Origin: a virus
Length of the DNA: 34,517 nucleotides
Direction: 5' to 3' (one strand)
Virus record (IMG/VR): IMGVR_UViG_3300028840_000485
Span: 1 to 34,517 of that record
Positions 6,414 through 13,868 of this stretch are shown here, piece by piece. The notes under the pieces were generated by a model. That model did not search any database. It was not told where the DNA came from and worked only from the letters and a program-made list of their open reading frames with translations. Numbering within the stretch: the stretch's first letter is position 1; every line of letters starts with the position of its first letter. Position numbers and translations under genes: made by a program.

Positions 6414-7874
6414 ATGAATCCACAACCAAATGAAAAACAGGCAAAGATGAATGATGACATGGCAAGAGCCATGATGATTGTCAATACATTCCTGACCCGA
6501 TCACAATTACAGGCACAGCTTGGTTATCAATACGGCACTGAGCGTGACATGTATGAAGCACTTGGATACAAAAGAACACCTACCTTTGAAGACTTTGAAG
6601 CAATGTACGACAGACAGGACATTGCAAAAACAATCATTGACATTCCTGCCGATGGAACTTGGAAGGGTGAACCCTGCATTGAACAAGTTGGAATGTTGGA
6701 AGGAAAGGTTGATTCCCCTTTTGAAATTAAGTTCCAGCAGATTGCGAACGATTTGAAACTGTGGACATATTTCAACAGGGTTGACAAGATCAGTCAACGT
6801 GGTGAATATGCTGTTTTGTTTCTTGGCTTTGATGATGCAAAGGATTTCAAGCAACTGAAGAACCCTGTTTCAGAAAACACAGAAGGTCTTTCAATCACAC
6901 ACATTCGCCCGATCAGTCAACCAAATGCACAGATCAGCAAATTCAATTCTGATCCTTCATCTTCAAGATTTCAACAGCCTGAGATATACACACTGACTTT
7001 TGATGATCAGTCACAGCTTCAAGGATCAACTGATCAAGATACAAAATCAAAGTCAGTCAATGTTCATTGGTCAAGAGTTCTGCACATTGCATCTGATCTT
7101 CAGGAATCAGACATCTACGGAACACCTACATTGAAAGCAATCTTGAACAGATTGTTTGATTTGGAAAAAGTGGTTGGTGGAAACAGTGAAGCATTTTGGC
7201 GTGGTGCATATCCTGCAACACAGTTCGACCTTGATCCTGATGTTCAGTTGTCACCAAAAGAGAAAGAAGAACTGCGTGATCAGACAAATGATTTTATAAA
7301 CAAATTCAAAAGGACAATCAGAACAAGGGGAATGGACATCAAAGAATTTTCTGCACAAGCAGTTGATCCTTCAGGTGCATTTGATGTCATCATGAAATTG
7401 ATTTCTGCAAAAACAAGAATTCCAATGCGAATGTTGACAGGTTCTGAACGTGGTGAATTATCATCAAGTCAGGACATGGTTTCATTCAATGAAATGCTGT
7501 TGGAAAGAAAAGAAGATTTTGCAACACCTTGTGTGATCAAGCCATTCATTGACAGGTTAATCAAATACGGCATCTTGCCACCTGTTGAATACACTGTGAC
7601 ATGGCATCCTGTTACAGTCAGGGATGCAGAAAAACAATCTGTTGTCACAAAGAACCTGACTGAATCAATTGTCAAATATTCTGAATCACTTCCTGCACAG
7701 ATGATTGTTCAACCAAAAGATTTTTTCACAAGGATTCTTGGCTTGTCAATTACAGAAGCTGAAACATTGCTTGAAGAAATGGATGGACAGTTCGATGATG
7801 AAGAAGAAGATGATGAATTTGATTTTGAAATAATTGAAAAAGAACAGGACAATGAACAAACCCCTGACAACTAA
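6414..7874 (+). CDS. Portal protein (DUF1073 / Phage_portal family)
   Basis: The portal forms the dodecameric ring at the capsid vertex through which DNA is packaged and to which the neck attaches. The ATG at 6414 gives 486 aa, typical of the DUF1073 group (a Pfam family whose current name refers to Acb1). Visible family features are an N-terminal AKTIIDIPADGTWK segment, a central SRVLHIASDL, an FDLEKVVGG helix and the RTRGMDIKEFSA stretch, followed by IPMRMLTGSERGELSSSQD. The C-terminus is very acidic. Earlier codons in the same frame lie inside the terminator and are excluded. No terminase gene precedes it here, which is unusual because terminase normally lies just upstream. Confidence 0.9.
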   Translation: MNPQPNEKQAKMNDDMARAMMIVNTFLTRSQLQAQLGYQYGTERDMYEALGYKRTPTFEDFEAMYDRQDIAKTIIDIPADGTWKGEPCIEQVGMLEGKVDSPFEIKFQQIANDLKLWTYFNRVDKISQRGEYAVLFLGFDDAKDFKQLKNPVSENTEGLSITHIRPISQPNAQISKFNSDPSSSRFQQPEIYTLTFDDQSQLQGSTDQDTKSKSVNVHWSRVLHIASDLQESDIYGTPTLKAILNRLFDLEKVVGGNSEAFWRGAYPATQFDLDPDVQLSPKEKEELRDQTNDFINKFKRTIRTRGMDIKEFSAQAVDPSGAFDVIMKLISAKTRIPMRMLTGSERGELSSSQDMVSFNEMLLERKEDFATPCVIKPFIDRLIKYGILPPVEYTVTWHPVTVRDAEKQSVVTKNLTESIVKYSESLPAQMIVQPKDFFTRILGLSITEAETLLEEMDGQFDDEEEDDEFDFEIIEKEQDNEQTPDN

Positions 7875-10026
7875 TCTTCTGCCAGCACAGAAAGACCCCA
7901 CACATACACTGACAATCAGGAATAAATTTGTCAGTGAATTCAGGAGACGTTTGCGAACAATCAGGGGTTTCATCACAAAGTCTTTGGTTGACAATGATGC
8001 ACTTGGTTTGATCAATACATCAGGACAGGGCAGGGAATCATTCAGGCGATTCACAGGCAACATGCCAGCAGGAAGGAATCAGTTTGTCAGACCTACACAA
8101 GCAGGATCAATCCAAGCATTCAGGGAATGGTTTCAGGAACAGCTTGATGAACAGGTTCTGCAAGTGACAAGGAATCCATTGACAGGAACAGTTGAACAGA
8201 TCAGACCACAGTGGACAGAAAAATATATTCAGCAAGGCTATTTGTCAGGGGTGAATCAAGCAACTGAATCTGTCAGGGCATCAGGAATCATCACACCATC
8301 CATTGCACCAACAATTGACAAGCTGAATCTTGTTCAGATACAAGCAAACCCTGTTCACGCATCAGCAATGGAAACATTGTTTCAAAGAACCTTTTCAGAA
8401 TTGACAGGAATGACTGACACAATGAAACAACAGGTTGCAAGAAATCTTGCTGATGGATTGCTTGCAGGTGACGGTCCACGAGCCATTGCAAGGAACATGA
8501 ACAAGACAATGCAAACACTTGGAAAAAGGGCAGAAGTAATTGCAAGGACAGAAACCATCCGAGCACATGCAAATGCATCCCTGAATCAGATGTCTGTTCT
8601 TGGTGTCACTGAAGTCAATGTTGTGGTGGAATTTTCCACAGCAGGTGACAACAGAGTTTGTCCACAGTGTTCATATTTGGAAGGAAGGATTTTCACAATT
8701 GAAAAGGCACAGGGAATCATCCCTGTTCATCCACAATGCAGATGCACATGGATTCCTGCCAATGTGGGTGAAAGGCGTGATCCAAATGTGTCAGATGAAG
8801 GCTTTGGTGACAGGATACCACAAAGCAGGATTGAAGAATTTGGTGATGTCAGGATTTCAGATGTTGAAAGGGAAGTCACAGACATTATTGGTTTCACCCC
8901 ACCATCCCGAGCAATACCGAATAAAACGATCCTGCATGGAAAAGATGGTGAAAGGGGTGTCAGTGTTGCCTATTCGGAGATAAACGCTTCAGGATGCCTT
9001 GAAATCCATTATACCGATGGACTGTTTCAGAATGTTGGAAAGGTTCAGGGATCAGGGATCAAGGACATTCAGATTCAAAATGAAAGGCTTTTAATCCACA
9101 CCACAGAAGGAAAGGTCTTTGATGTGGGTTCAGTCATGGGCAGGGCAGGAAAAGACGGTCAGGATGGAAAGAATGGGATTGATGGCAGGACAGGTGACAA
9201 GGGTGAAGATGGAATTGGAATCAAAGGAACAGGTCTGATTGATGGAATGCTGTTTCTTGAATTGACAAATGGCAACATTCACAATCTTGGAAAGGTCATT
9301 GGTGATGCAGGTGCAAAGGGTGACAAAGGTGATGCAGGCAAACAAGGTGAACAAGGTGAAGCAGGGCAAGATGGAATCAATGCAGACATCATTGAAAGCA
9401 TCAGTCACAATGACAACACAATCATTTTCAATTTTGAATCAGGCAGGGTGATTGAAACTGAACTTCAATTGAATGAAGCAAAGCCTGAAGAATTTGTTGA
9501 AAGAATTGAATTGAACAATGCAAAGACCATGTGGCGATTCAGAATGTTTGGTGAAGCATGGTCTGAATGGATCAGGATCGGTGGTCGTGGTGGTGGTGGT
9601 GGAATAGGTGAAGCACCAAAGGACGGAAAGACCTATGGAAGAAACAATGGCGAATGGGTTGAAGTTTCAACAGGTGATGGTCTTGAAACTGTCAACTTCA
9701 CTTTTGCAAGAAACAGCAGGAATGTGACCGACCAATATTTGCGTGGCATTGATGGTCAACGATCAAACCTTTCAAGCTATGTTGCACCATTCAATGCAAC
9801 GATATACAAGATCACAGTTGCAACAGCAGACACAGAATCATGGACAGCAGAAGTCAGAAAGAATGGAAGTGCAACTGTTGAAACTTCTGCAACTATGTCA
9901 GGAGAATCATTGAAGGTTGTGACAGTCAACAAAGATGTTGATGAAGGCGATCTTTTGCAACTTTATTGCAATGGAATAAATATTAACAGACCAACAGTAA
10001 CGATATACTTAAAGCGGAGAAATTAA
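7852..10026 (+). CDS. Mu F-like head morphogenesis protein fused to collagen-like and beta domains
   Basis: Residues about 165-305 match the phage Mu gpF family: ARTETIRAHANASLNQMS, then DNRVCPQCSYLEGRIF, then VHPQCRCTW, with the conserved Cys/His set. Such minor head proteins bind the portal. The following 420 residues are unusual: collagen-like Gly-X-Y runs (GKDGQDGKNGIDGRTGDKG near 435; GAKGDKGDAGKQGEQGEAG near 490) alternate with beta-hairpin repeats (IHTTEGKVFDVG, LELTNGNIHNLG). The last 110 residues match the C-terminus of the next protein. A surface-exposed head or neck fibre tethered through the MuF domain is inferred. The start at 7852 overlaps the portal; a TTG at 7834 in frame is less likely. 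Confidence 0.88.
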   Translation: MNKPLTTNLLPAQKDPTHTLTIRNKFVSEFRRRLRTIRGFITKSLVDNDALGLINTSGQGRESFRRFTGNMPAGRNQFVRPTQAGSIQAFREWFQEQLDEQVLQVTRNPLTGTVEQIRPQWTEKYIQQGYLSGVNQATESVRASGIITPSIAPTIDKLNLVQIQANPVHASAMETLFQRTFSELTGMTDTMKQQVARNLADGLLAGDGPRAIARNMNKTMQTLGKRAEVIARTETIRAHANASLNQMSVLGVTEVNVVVEFSTAGDNRVCPQCSYLEGRIFTIEKAQGIIPVHPQCRCTWIPANVGERRDPNVSDEGFGDRIPQSRIEEFGDVRISDVEREVTDIIGFTPPSRAIPNKTILHGKDGERGVSVAYSEINASGCLEIHYTDGLFQNVGKVQGSGIKDIQIQNERLLIHTTEGKVFDVGSVMGRAGKDGQDGKNGIDGRTGDKGEDGIGIKGTGLIDGMLFLELTNGNIHNLGKVIGDAGAKGDKGDAGKQGEQGEAGQDGINADIIESISHNDNTIIFNFESGRVIETELQLNEAKPEEFVERIELNNAKTMWRFRMFGEAWSEWIRIGGRGGGGGIGEAPKDGKTYGRNNGEWVEVSTGDGLETVNFTFARNSRNVTDQYLRGIDGQRSNLSSYVAPFNATIYKITVATADTESWTAEVRKNGSATVETSATMSGESLKVVTVNKDVDEGDLLQLYCNGININRPTVTIYLKRRN

Positions 10027-10028
10027 AA

Positions 10029-10874
10029 ATGGCTCAAGTATTATTAACAACACAGAATGTCGGATCATACACAGTTGATGATTTGGGTGGAAAAACTTTT
10101 GTTCACCCTGTGGTTGACTTTGATCTTCTGACAGAATTCACAGAAACTGACATTCAGGAAAGTGAAGACCTGCAATCATTGATTGATTCAGGTGACATTG
10201 TTCTTGAAGATACAGCAGGAAATGTTCTTGGAACAGTGCGTGACATTGGCGCACACAAACACAATCTGAAGGATGACGTTGATCAGTTCACCCTTGCAGA
10301 TTTGAATGACAGGGTTTCTGATGGAACACTTGACACAACAAGTGATCCACGACCACCAAATGCACATGCAGGATCACACATTCAAGGTGCAACAGATGAA
10401 ATTGACGGTGATCAAATTGACATTGATTTCACACCTGCAAACTACACACCTGACACATCACCACCTGAAGTTGATGACCTTGATCAGTTGACAGCACACT
10501 TGAAAGGTATTGATGATGCCTTGAATGGTGTTGCAGGAAATGAAAAATACATAATCCGATTTGGAAGAAACAGGAACAATAGTGCTGATGTTTACCTGAA
10601 CAACGAAGAAGTTCCTTCAAACATTGCAGGAAGCGTTCTTGCTGTTGCTGGTACACTGACACACATTGCAGTGAAAACTGAATCACCTGTGTCTTGTACT
10701 TTTGAAATCAGAAAGAATGGTTCACCAACTGTTCTTGAAAGCATTACACTGACAGCACAAGACCTTGCTGTGAAAGCAGTCAACGTTGCATTTTCTGCAC
10801 AGGATGAAGTTCAGGTCTATCTGAATGGAACATGTGACAGGGTTGTGCTTCTTCTTTCATTTACTAATCCATAA
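10029..10874 (+). CDS. Putative head/neck fibre protein, shares domains with both neighbours
   Basis: This 281-aa protein is a mosaic. Its N-terminus (FVHPVVDFDLLTEFTETDI) matches the N-terminus of the next protein. A middle segment, IDIDFTPANYTPDTSPP then LTAHLKGIDDAL, matches IDFDPVNFIPV then LLALLKGIDTKL next door. The C-terminal beta domain (FEIRKNGSPTVLESITL, then VQVYLNGT) matches the end of the MuF fusion protein (AEVRKNGSATVETSATM). HAGSHIQGATDEIDGDQID is a motif common in phage fibre and structural proteins. Together these suggest a homotrimeric-type fibre or decoration anchored by the shared N-terminal domain. Its start lies 2 bases after the upstream stop. Confidence 0.75.
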   Translation: MAQVLLTTQNVGSYTVDDLGGKTFVHPVVDFDLLTEFTETDIQESEDLQSLIDSGDIVLEDTAGNVLGTVRDIGAHKHNLKDDVDQFTLADLNDRVSDGTLDTTSDPRPPNAHAGSHIQGATDEIDGDQIDIDFTPANYTPDTSPPEVDDLDQLTAHLKGIDDALNGVAGNEKYIIRFGRNRNNSADVYLNNEEVPSNIAGSVLAVAGTLTHIAVKTESPVSCTFEIRKNGSPTVLESITLTAQDLAVKAVNVAFSAQDEVQVYLNGTCDRVVLLLSFTNP

Positions 10875-10888
10875 GGTTTGACAGGGCA

Positions 10889-11647
10889 ATGAGCGAACTT
10901 CTTTTATCTACAACAGGAACAAACACTGAGATTGTTTTGCCTGACATGGGGCAGAAGAAGTTCGTTCACCCTGTAATTGATTACAACCTTTATAACGAAT
11001 ACAATGAAGAAGACATCAAAGCATCACAGGATTTGCAAAATGCAATCAGTCAAGGATGGATCACATTAACGCTGAACGGATTGACAATTGACGATGTCAA
11101 AGAAGTAGTTGAAAGCAGACCATCAAGGCAAAGCATTGACTTTGACCCTGTGAACTTCATTCCTGTCACTGATGCAGAACACGATGAAGATTCACTGCTT
11201 GCTTTACTTAAAGGGATCGACACAAAACTTGGAGCAATTATTTCAGGATCAGTTGATGTTGATTCACAAAAAAGCAAACTATCTGAAGACACAACAGTGA
11301 TGGTTGACGAATGGCAAGATATTGCAGGGGATTCAATCAATCAATTGACTGAAGCAATAACAGCATCAGGTGTCAACAGGAATTATCTAATTGAATTCAG
11401 TGGTGATTTTCAGAATTCACAGAACAACAAATTTGTTTGTCTTCGATTTGTCATTGATGGGATTCCTTCAGAAGCATCTGAAATTGAAATCAAGCATCAA
11501 GAATATCCTGCAAACATTTCAATTCAGGATATTGCAACACTTGCACCTGCAAAACAGGTCAAGGTTCAATGGAAAATCAAATCAGGAAATACAAACTACA
11601 CAATCACTGCAAGAAGGGGCAGGTTGATAATTTACGGAGTCGGATAA
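10889..11647 (+). CDS. Putative fibre/decoration protein, paralogue of upstream protein
   Basis: A 252-aa protein whose first 75 residues are clearly related to the preceding gene product (KKFVHPVIDYNLYNEYNEED). It also keeps the short IDFDP / LKGID motif near residues 90-115. The C-terminal 130 residues are a different beta-rich domain (EFSGDFQNSQNNKFVCLRFV), compatible with a TNF-like or jelly-roll head-binding fibre tip. The pair therefore looks like one anchor with exchangeable tips. AGGG lies 4 bases before the ATG. Function is inferred from context in the head gene cluster. Confidence 0.7.
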   Translation: MSELLLSTTGTNTEIVLPDMGQKKFVHPVIDYNLYNEYNEEDIKASQDLQNAISQGWITLTLNGLTIDDVKEVVESRPSRQSIDFDPVNFIPVTDAEHDEDSLLALLKGIDTKLGAIISGSVDVDSQKSKLSEDTTVMVDEWQDIAGDSINQLTEAITASGVNRNYLIEFSGDFQNSQNNKFVCLRFVIDGIPSEASEIEIKHQEYPANISIQDIATLAPAKQVKVQWKIKSGNTNYTITARRGRLIIYGVG

Positions 11648-11648
11648 A

Positions 11649-12518
11649 ATGGCAGTACAGAAACACACATATTCAATTGCAACGGACACAGCAAATGGAA
11701 AGGTTGATCATGACACATTGAAAAAAGAGATTGAAGCACCTTCATCAGGCGTGATCTATGGTCTTGCAATTCCAATGATTGTGACTGTCAACGATGTTCT
11801 TGACATCTACCTGAAAGACAATGCAGAAGACATGTACGATGAACTTCTTGCAGTTGTGAATGCACATCAAGGTGAATCAACTGCTGAACAGCCTGAAGCA
11901 TTTGCACCACAGCAATCAAGGGAAGGGTTCAGATTGTGCAACAGGGATTTTCTTTTGAACACTGCAATTTTTGATGGCATTGATTCCTTTGAAGACCTGT
12001 ACGTCAATCCAGCAGACAACAAGAGATACGACTGGGGTGAAATGTCTTTTATGGGTTGTTATAAAAAAGACCTGACAGAAAGCAGTGAACCGATGATCCT
12101 TTGCACAGATCAAGCAGATGCAGATGCAAATGCAATTCTTTCTGTGTGGGATTATGTACCAAGAAATTTGTCAGATGGATCACCAACTGACATTGACATT
12201 CTTGGTGGTGGTCTTTGGGTTGACAAAGATTTGCAAGGTGCAAACAATGCAGAACTTCTTGAACATCAGGTCTACGTTATTTCTGCCCCGAACATTCCTT
12301 CAAGTCTTGGTGGAAGAATCAAGTTCTTCGATGGTTATCTGTTGCCATACAAAGACAGGCAGATGCAAGCACAGTCATCAAGAGCAATTCCACTTGATGC
12401 AACAGGTGCAGGTGGTGTTGAAGGTGGACGAATCAGGGTTTGGCTTTATTATCCAGCAGGGAAAAAGCAAAGTCACATCTTTAGACTGAACACATTCAGG
12501 AAAGCAATGTCACAATGA
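11649..12518 (+). CDS. Putative structural protein of unknown role (289 aa)
   Basis: I do not recognise a domain. The protein is soluble and acidic, with a short Ala/Glu/Gln-rich linker near residues 75-90 and a C-terminal half rich in beta-type segments (GGRIKFFDGYLLPY, GGRIRVWLYYPAG). It starts 1 base after the upstream stop and overlaps the next gene by ATGA, so it is part of the head/neck operon. Virion association is likely from position only. Confidence 0.65.
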   Translation: MAVQKHTYSIATDTANGKVDHDTLKKEIEAPSSGVIYGLAIPMIVTVNDVLDIYLKDNAEDMYDELLAVVNAHQGESTAEQPEAFAPQQSREGFRLCNRDFLLNTAIFDGIDSFEDLYVNPADNKRYDWGEMSFMGCYKKDLTESSEPMILCTDQADADANAILSVWDYVPRNLSDGSPTDIDILGGGLWVDKDLQGANNAELLEHQVYVISAPNIPSSLGGRIKFFDGYLLPYKDRQMQAQSSRAIPLDATGAGGVEGGRIRVWLYYPAGKKQSHIFRLNTFRKAMSQ

Positions 12519-12859
12519 AAGACCATTGCACAAAATTCCCTGATCACCTTTTTGGAATTGACATTTCAGAATGCTGTGAATATCACGACATATGCTATGC
12601 ACTTGGTGGTGGCGAACAGGAAAGGTTTCTGTCTGACATTGTTCTGAAAAGGTGTGTGTTCAATAAGTTCATGAAAAAGAAAGTGAACTTTGCAGGGGAT
12701 CATTGGTCTGCTTGGTTCCTTTGGTGGTATGTGTTCATGACCTTGTTTGTTTACAGCACAAAAGCAGGAAGGTGGATTGCAGGAAAGATTGTTTCAAACC
12801 TTATGTTTGCAGGTGTCAGACTGTTTGGAAAGAAATATTTTAACTACCATTCACAATAG
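12515..12859 (+). CDS. Phospholipase A2-like small membrane protein
   Basis: The first 48 residues carry the hallmark of secreted PLA2: CCEYHDICYALGG (20-32) fits the catalytic-His signature C-C-x-x-H-D-x-C, with His24-Asp25 as the expected dyad centre. It is preceded by FPDHLFGIDISE, like the PD-x-x-x-G-x-D segment of bacterial/fungal-type (group XIV) PLA2, and followed by LSDIVLKRCV with a candidate second Asp (41) and a pairing Cys (47). Known enzymes of this fold hydrolyse the sn-2 ester of phospholipids using calcium. Residues 65-82 form one membrane segment and a second hydrophobic, amphipathic stretch lies at 86-104. There is no signal peptide. The domain is shorter than usual, so activity is uncertain. 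The gene sits between structural genes, overlapping the upstream one as ATGA. Confidence 0.72.
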   Translation: MKDHCTKFPDHLFGIDISECCEYHDICYALGGGEQERFLSDIVLKRCVFNKFMKKKVNFAGDHWSAWFLWWYVFMTLFVYSTKAGRWIAGKIVSNLMFAGVRLFGKKYFNYHSQ

Positions 12860-12885
12860 ATTTTATCTATAACTTTCAAATAAAA
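12856..12885. promoter_or_regulatory. 15-bp dyad ATAGATTTTATCTAT with flanking TTGAAA on the minus strand
   Basis: Positions 12856-12870 are the exact reverse complement of the dyad at 4231-4245, and the minus strand shows TTGAAA three bases before it (plus-strand TTTCAA at 12874-12879), nearly copying the 4221-4246 arrangement. It lies just after the phospholipase-like gene in a 112-base gap. A shared operator or promoter element is the likely explanation. If it is a promoter it would point leftward, against the genes, so an operator is more likely. Confidence 0.5.
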
Positions 12886-12958
12886 ATTTTGCACAAACCC
12901 TTGCAACGATTGCCGTTTTCATTACCGTAGCGAATAAATACTTATAAAAAAAATTGGT

Positions 12959-12973
12959 ATAGATTTTATTTAT
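12959..12973. promoter_or_regulatory. Degenerate copy of the dyad overlapping a start codon
   Basis: ATAGATTTTATTTAT differs from the 12856 copy at one of 15 bases, and its last bases are the AT of the ATG at 12972-12974. No Shine-Dalgarno is visible before this start, unlike almost all other genes here, so the element may replace or block normal initiation. TATAAA at 12943-12948 is a weak -10 candidate without a clear -35. Confidence 0.45.
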
Positions 12974-13868
12974 GGCAGTCAGAACTTGGAAAGGTGAAGG
13001 GGATTCAGCACTTCCTAACGATTGGAACACGCCTGCAAATTGGCTTGAAGGGTTTGTTCCTGTCAATGGTGATGATGTTTATTTCAGCGACAATGCTGTT
13101 TCTGTACTGACAGGGCTTGATCAGTCAGCAGTCATGCTTGCATCCCTGAATTTCAGACAATCATTCACAGGTGTCAATGCACCTGATGCATCTTCTTTCT
13201 TACAGATTGGAACACAAAGATTGACTATCGGACAGAATCAAGGCAATTCTTCTGCTGGTGGTTCTTCAAGATTAAACATTGATCTTCAACCACCTGATTC
13301 AGGTGGAACACAAATTGACATATACCAAACAAACACTTCACCTGCTGATCAAAACAGACAGACAGTGCGAATCATTGGTGGAAAAGATTCTGCATCAGGC
13401 ATCCTGAATGTGTTCATCAGAAGTGGTGTTGTTTCCTTTGCTGAAGATGGTGGATCAACTTTTGAATGTGATGACATTCACATCACCGAAGACGATGCAG
13501 ATGTCAAACTTGGTGATTCTGTGACATATCAGAACCTGTTCATGCGAAGGGGTTCATTTGAAGGTTATTCAATGCCAGCAGTTGAAGCAAGGTTTTCAGG
13601 TGGTGATGGAATCCTTCAGGGTGTTGATGCATTGCCATTGCTTGTGATGGATGGAACAGCATCAGTCATCAGCAACATTGAAGGAACTATTTCACAGGTC
13701 GATGGTTATGGTGGAACAGTTGACTTTTCACAGTCAGATGTTTCAAGGATTCTGACCCTTTTGAATTTGAAAGAACAAAATTTCAGCATGGTTTATGACA
13801 AAGACGTTCTCGATGTTCAGTCAATTGTCAATCAGATTGAAGGATTTGCAACTTTGGGTGTGTCATGA
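12972..13868 (+). CDS. Putative virion surface protein (298 aa)
   Basis: The N-terminus (WKGEGDSALPNDWNTPANW, then GFVPVNGDDVYFSD) has the W..G....W....NW..G..P..GD pattern seen in beta-helix or autotransporter-like surface repeats. The rest is Gly/Ser/Asp-rich with many short beta strands and no catalytic motif that I recognise. It overlaps the protease gene by ATGA and lies among head genes, so a capsid-surface or fibre role is likely but inferred. It lacks a visible Shine-Dalgarno, and its start codon overlaps a copy of the recurrent dyad. Confidence 0.65.
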   Translation: MAVRTWKGEGDSALPNDWNTPANWLEGFVPVNGDDVYFSDNAVSVLTGLDQSAVMLASLNFRQSFTGVNAPDASSFLQIGTQRLTIGQNQGNSSAGGSSRLNIDLQPPDSGGTQIDIYQTNTSPADQNRQTVRIIGGKDSASGILNVFIRSGVVSFAEDGGSTFECDDIHITEDDADVKLGDSVTYQNLFMRRGSFEGYSMPAVEARFSGGDGILQGVDALPLLVMDGTASVISNIEGTISQVDGYGGTVDFSQSDVSRILTLLNLKEQNFSMVYDKDVLDVQSIVNQIEGFATLGVS

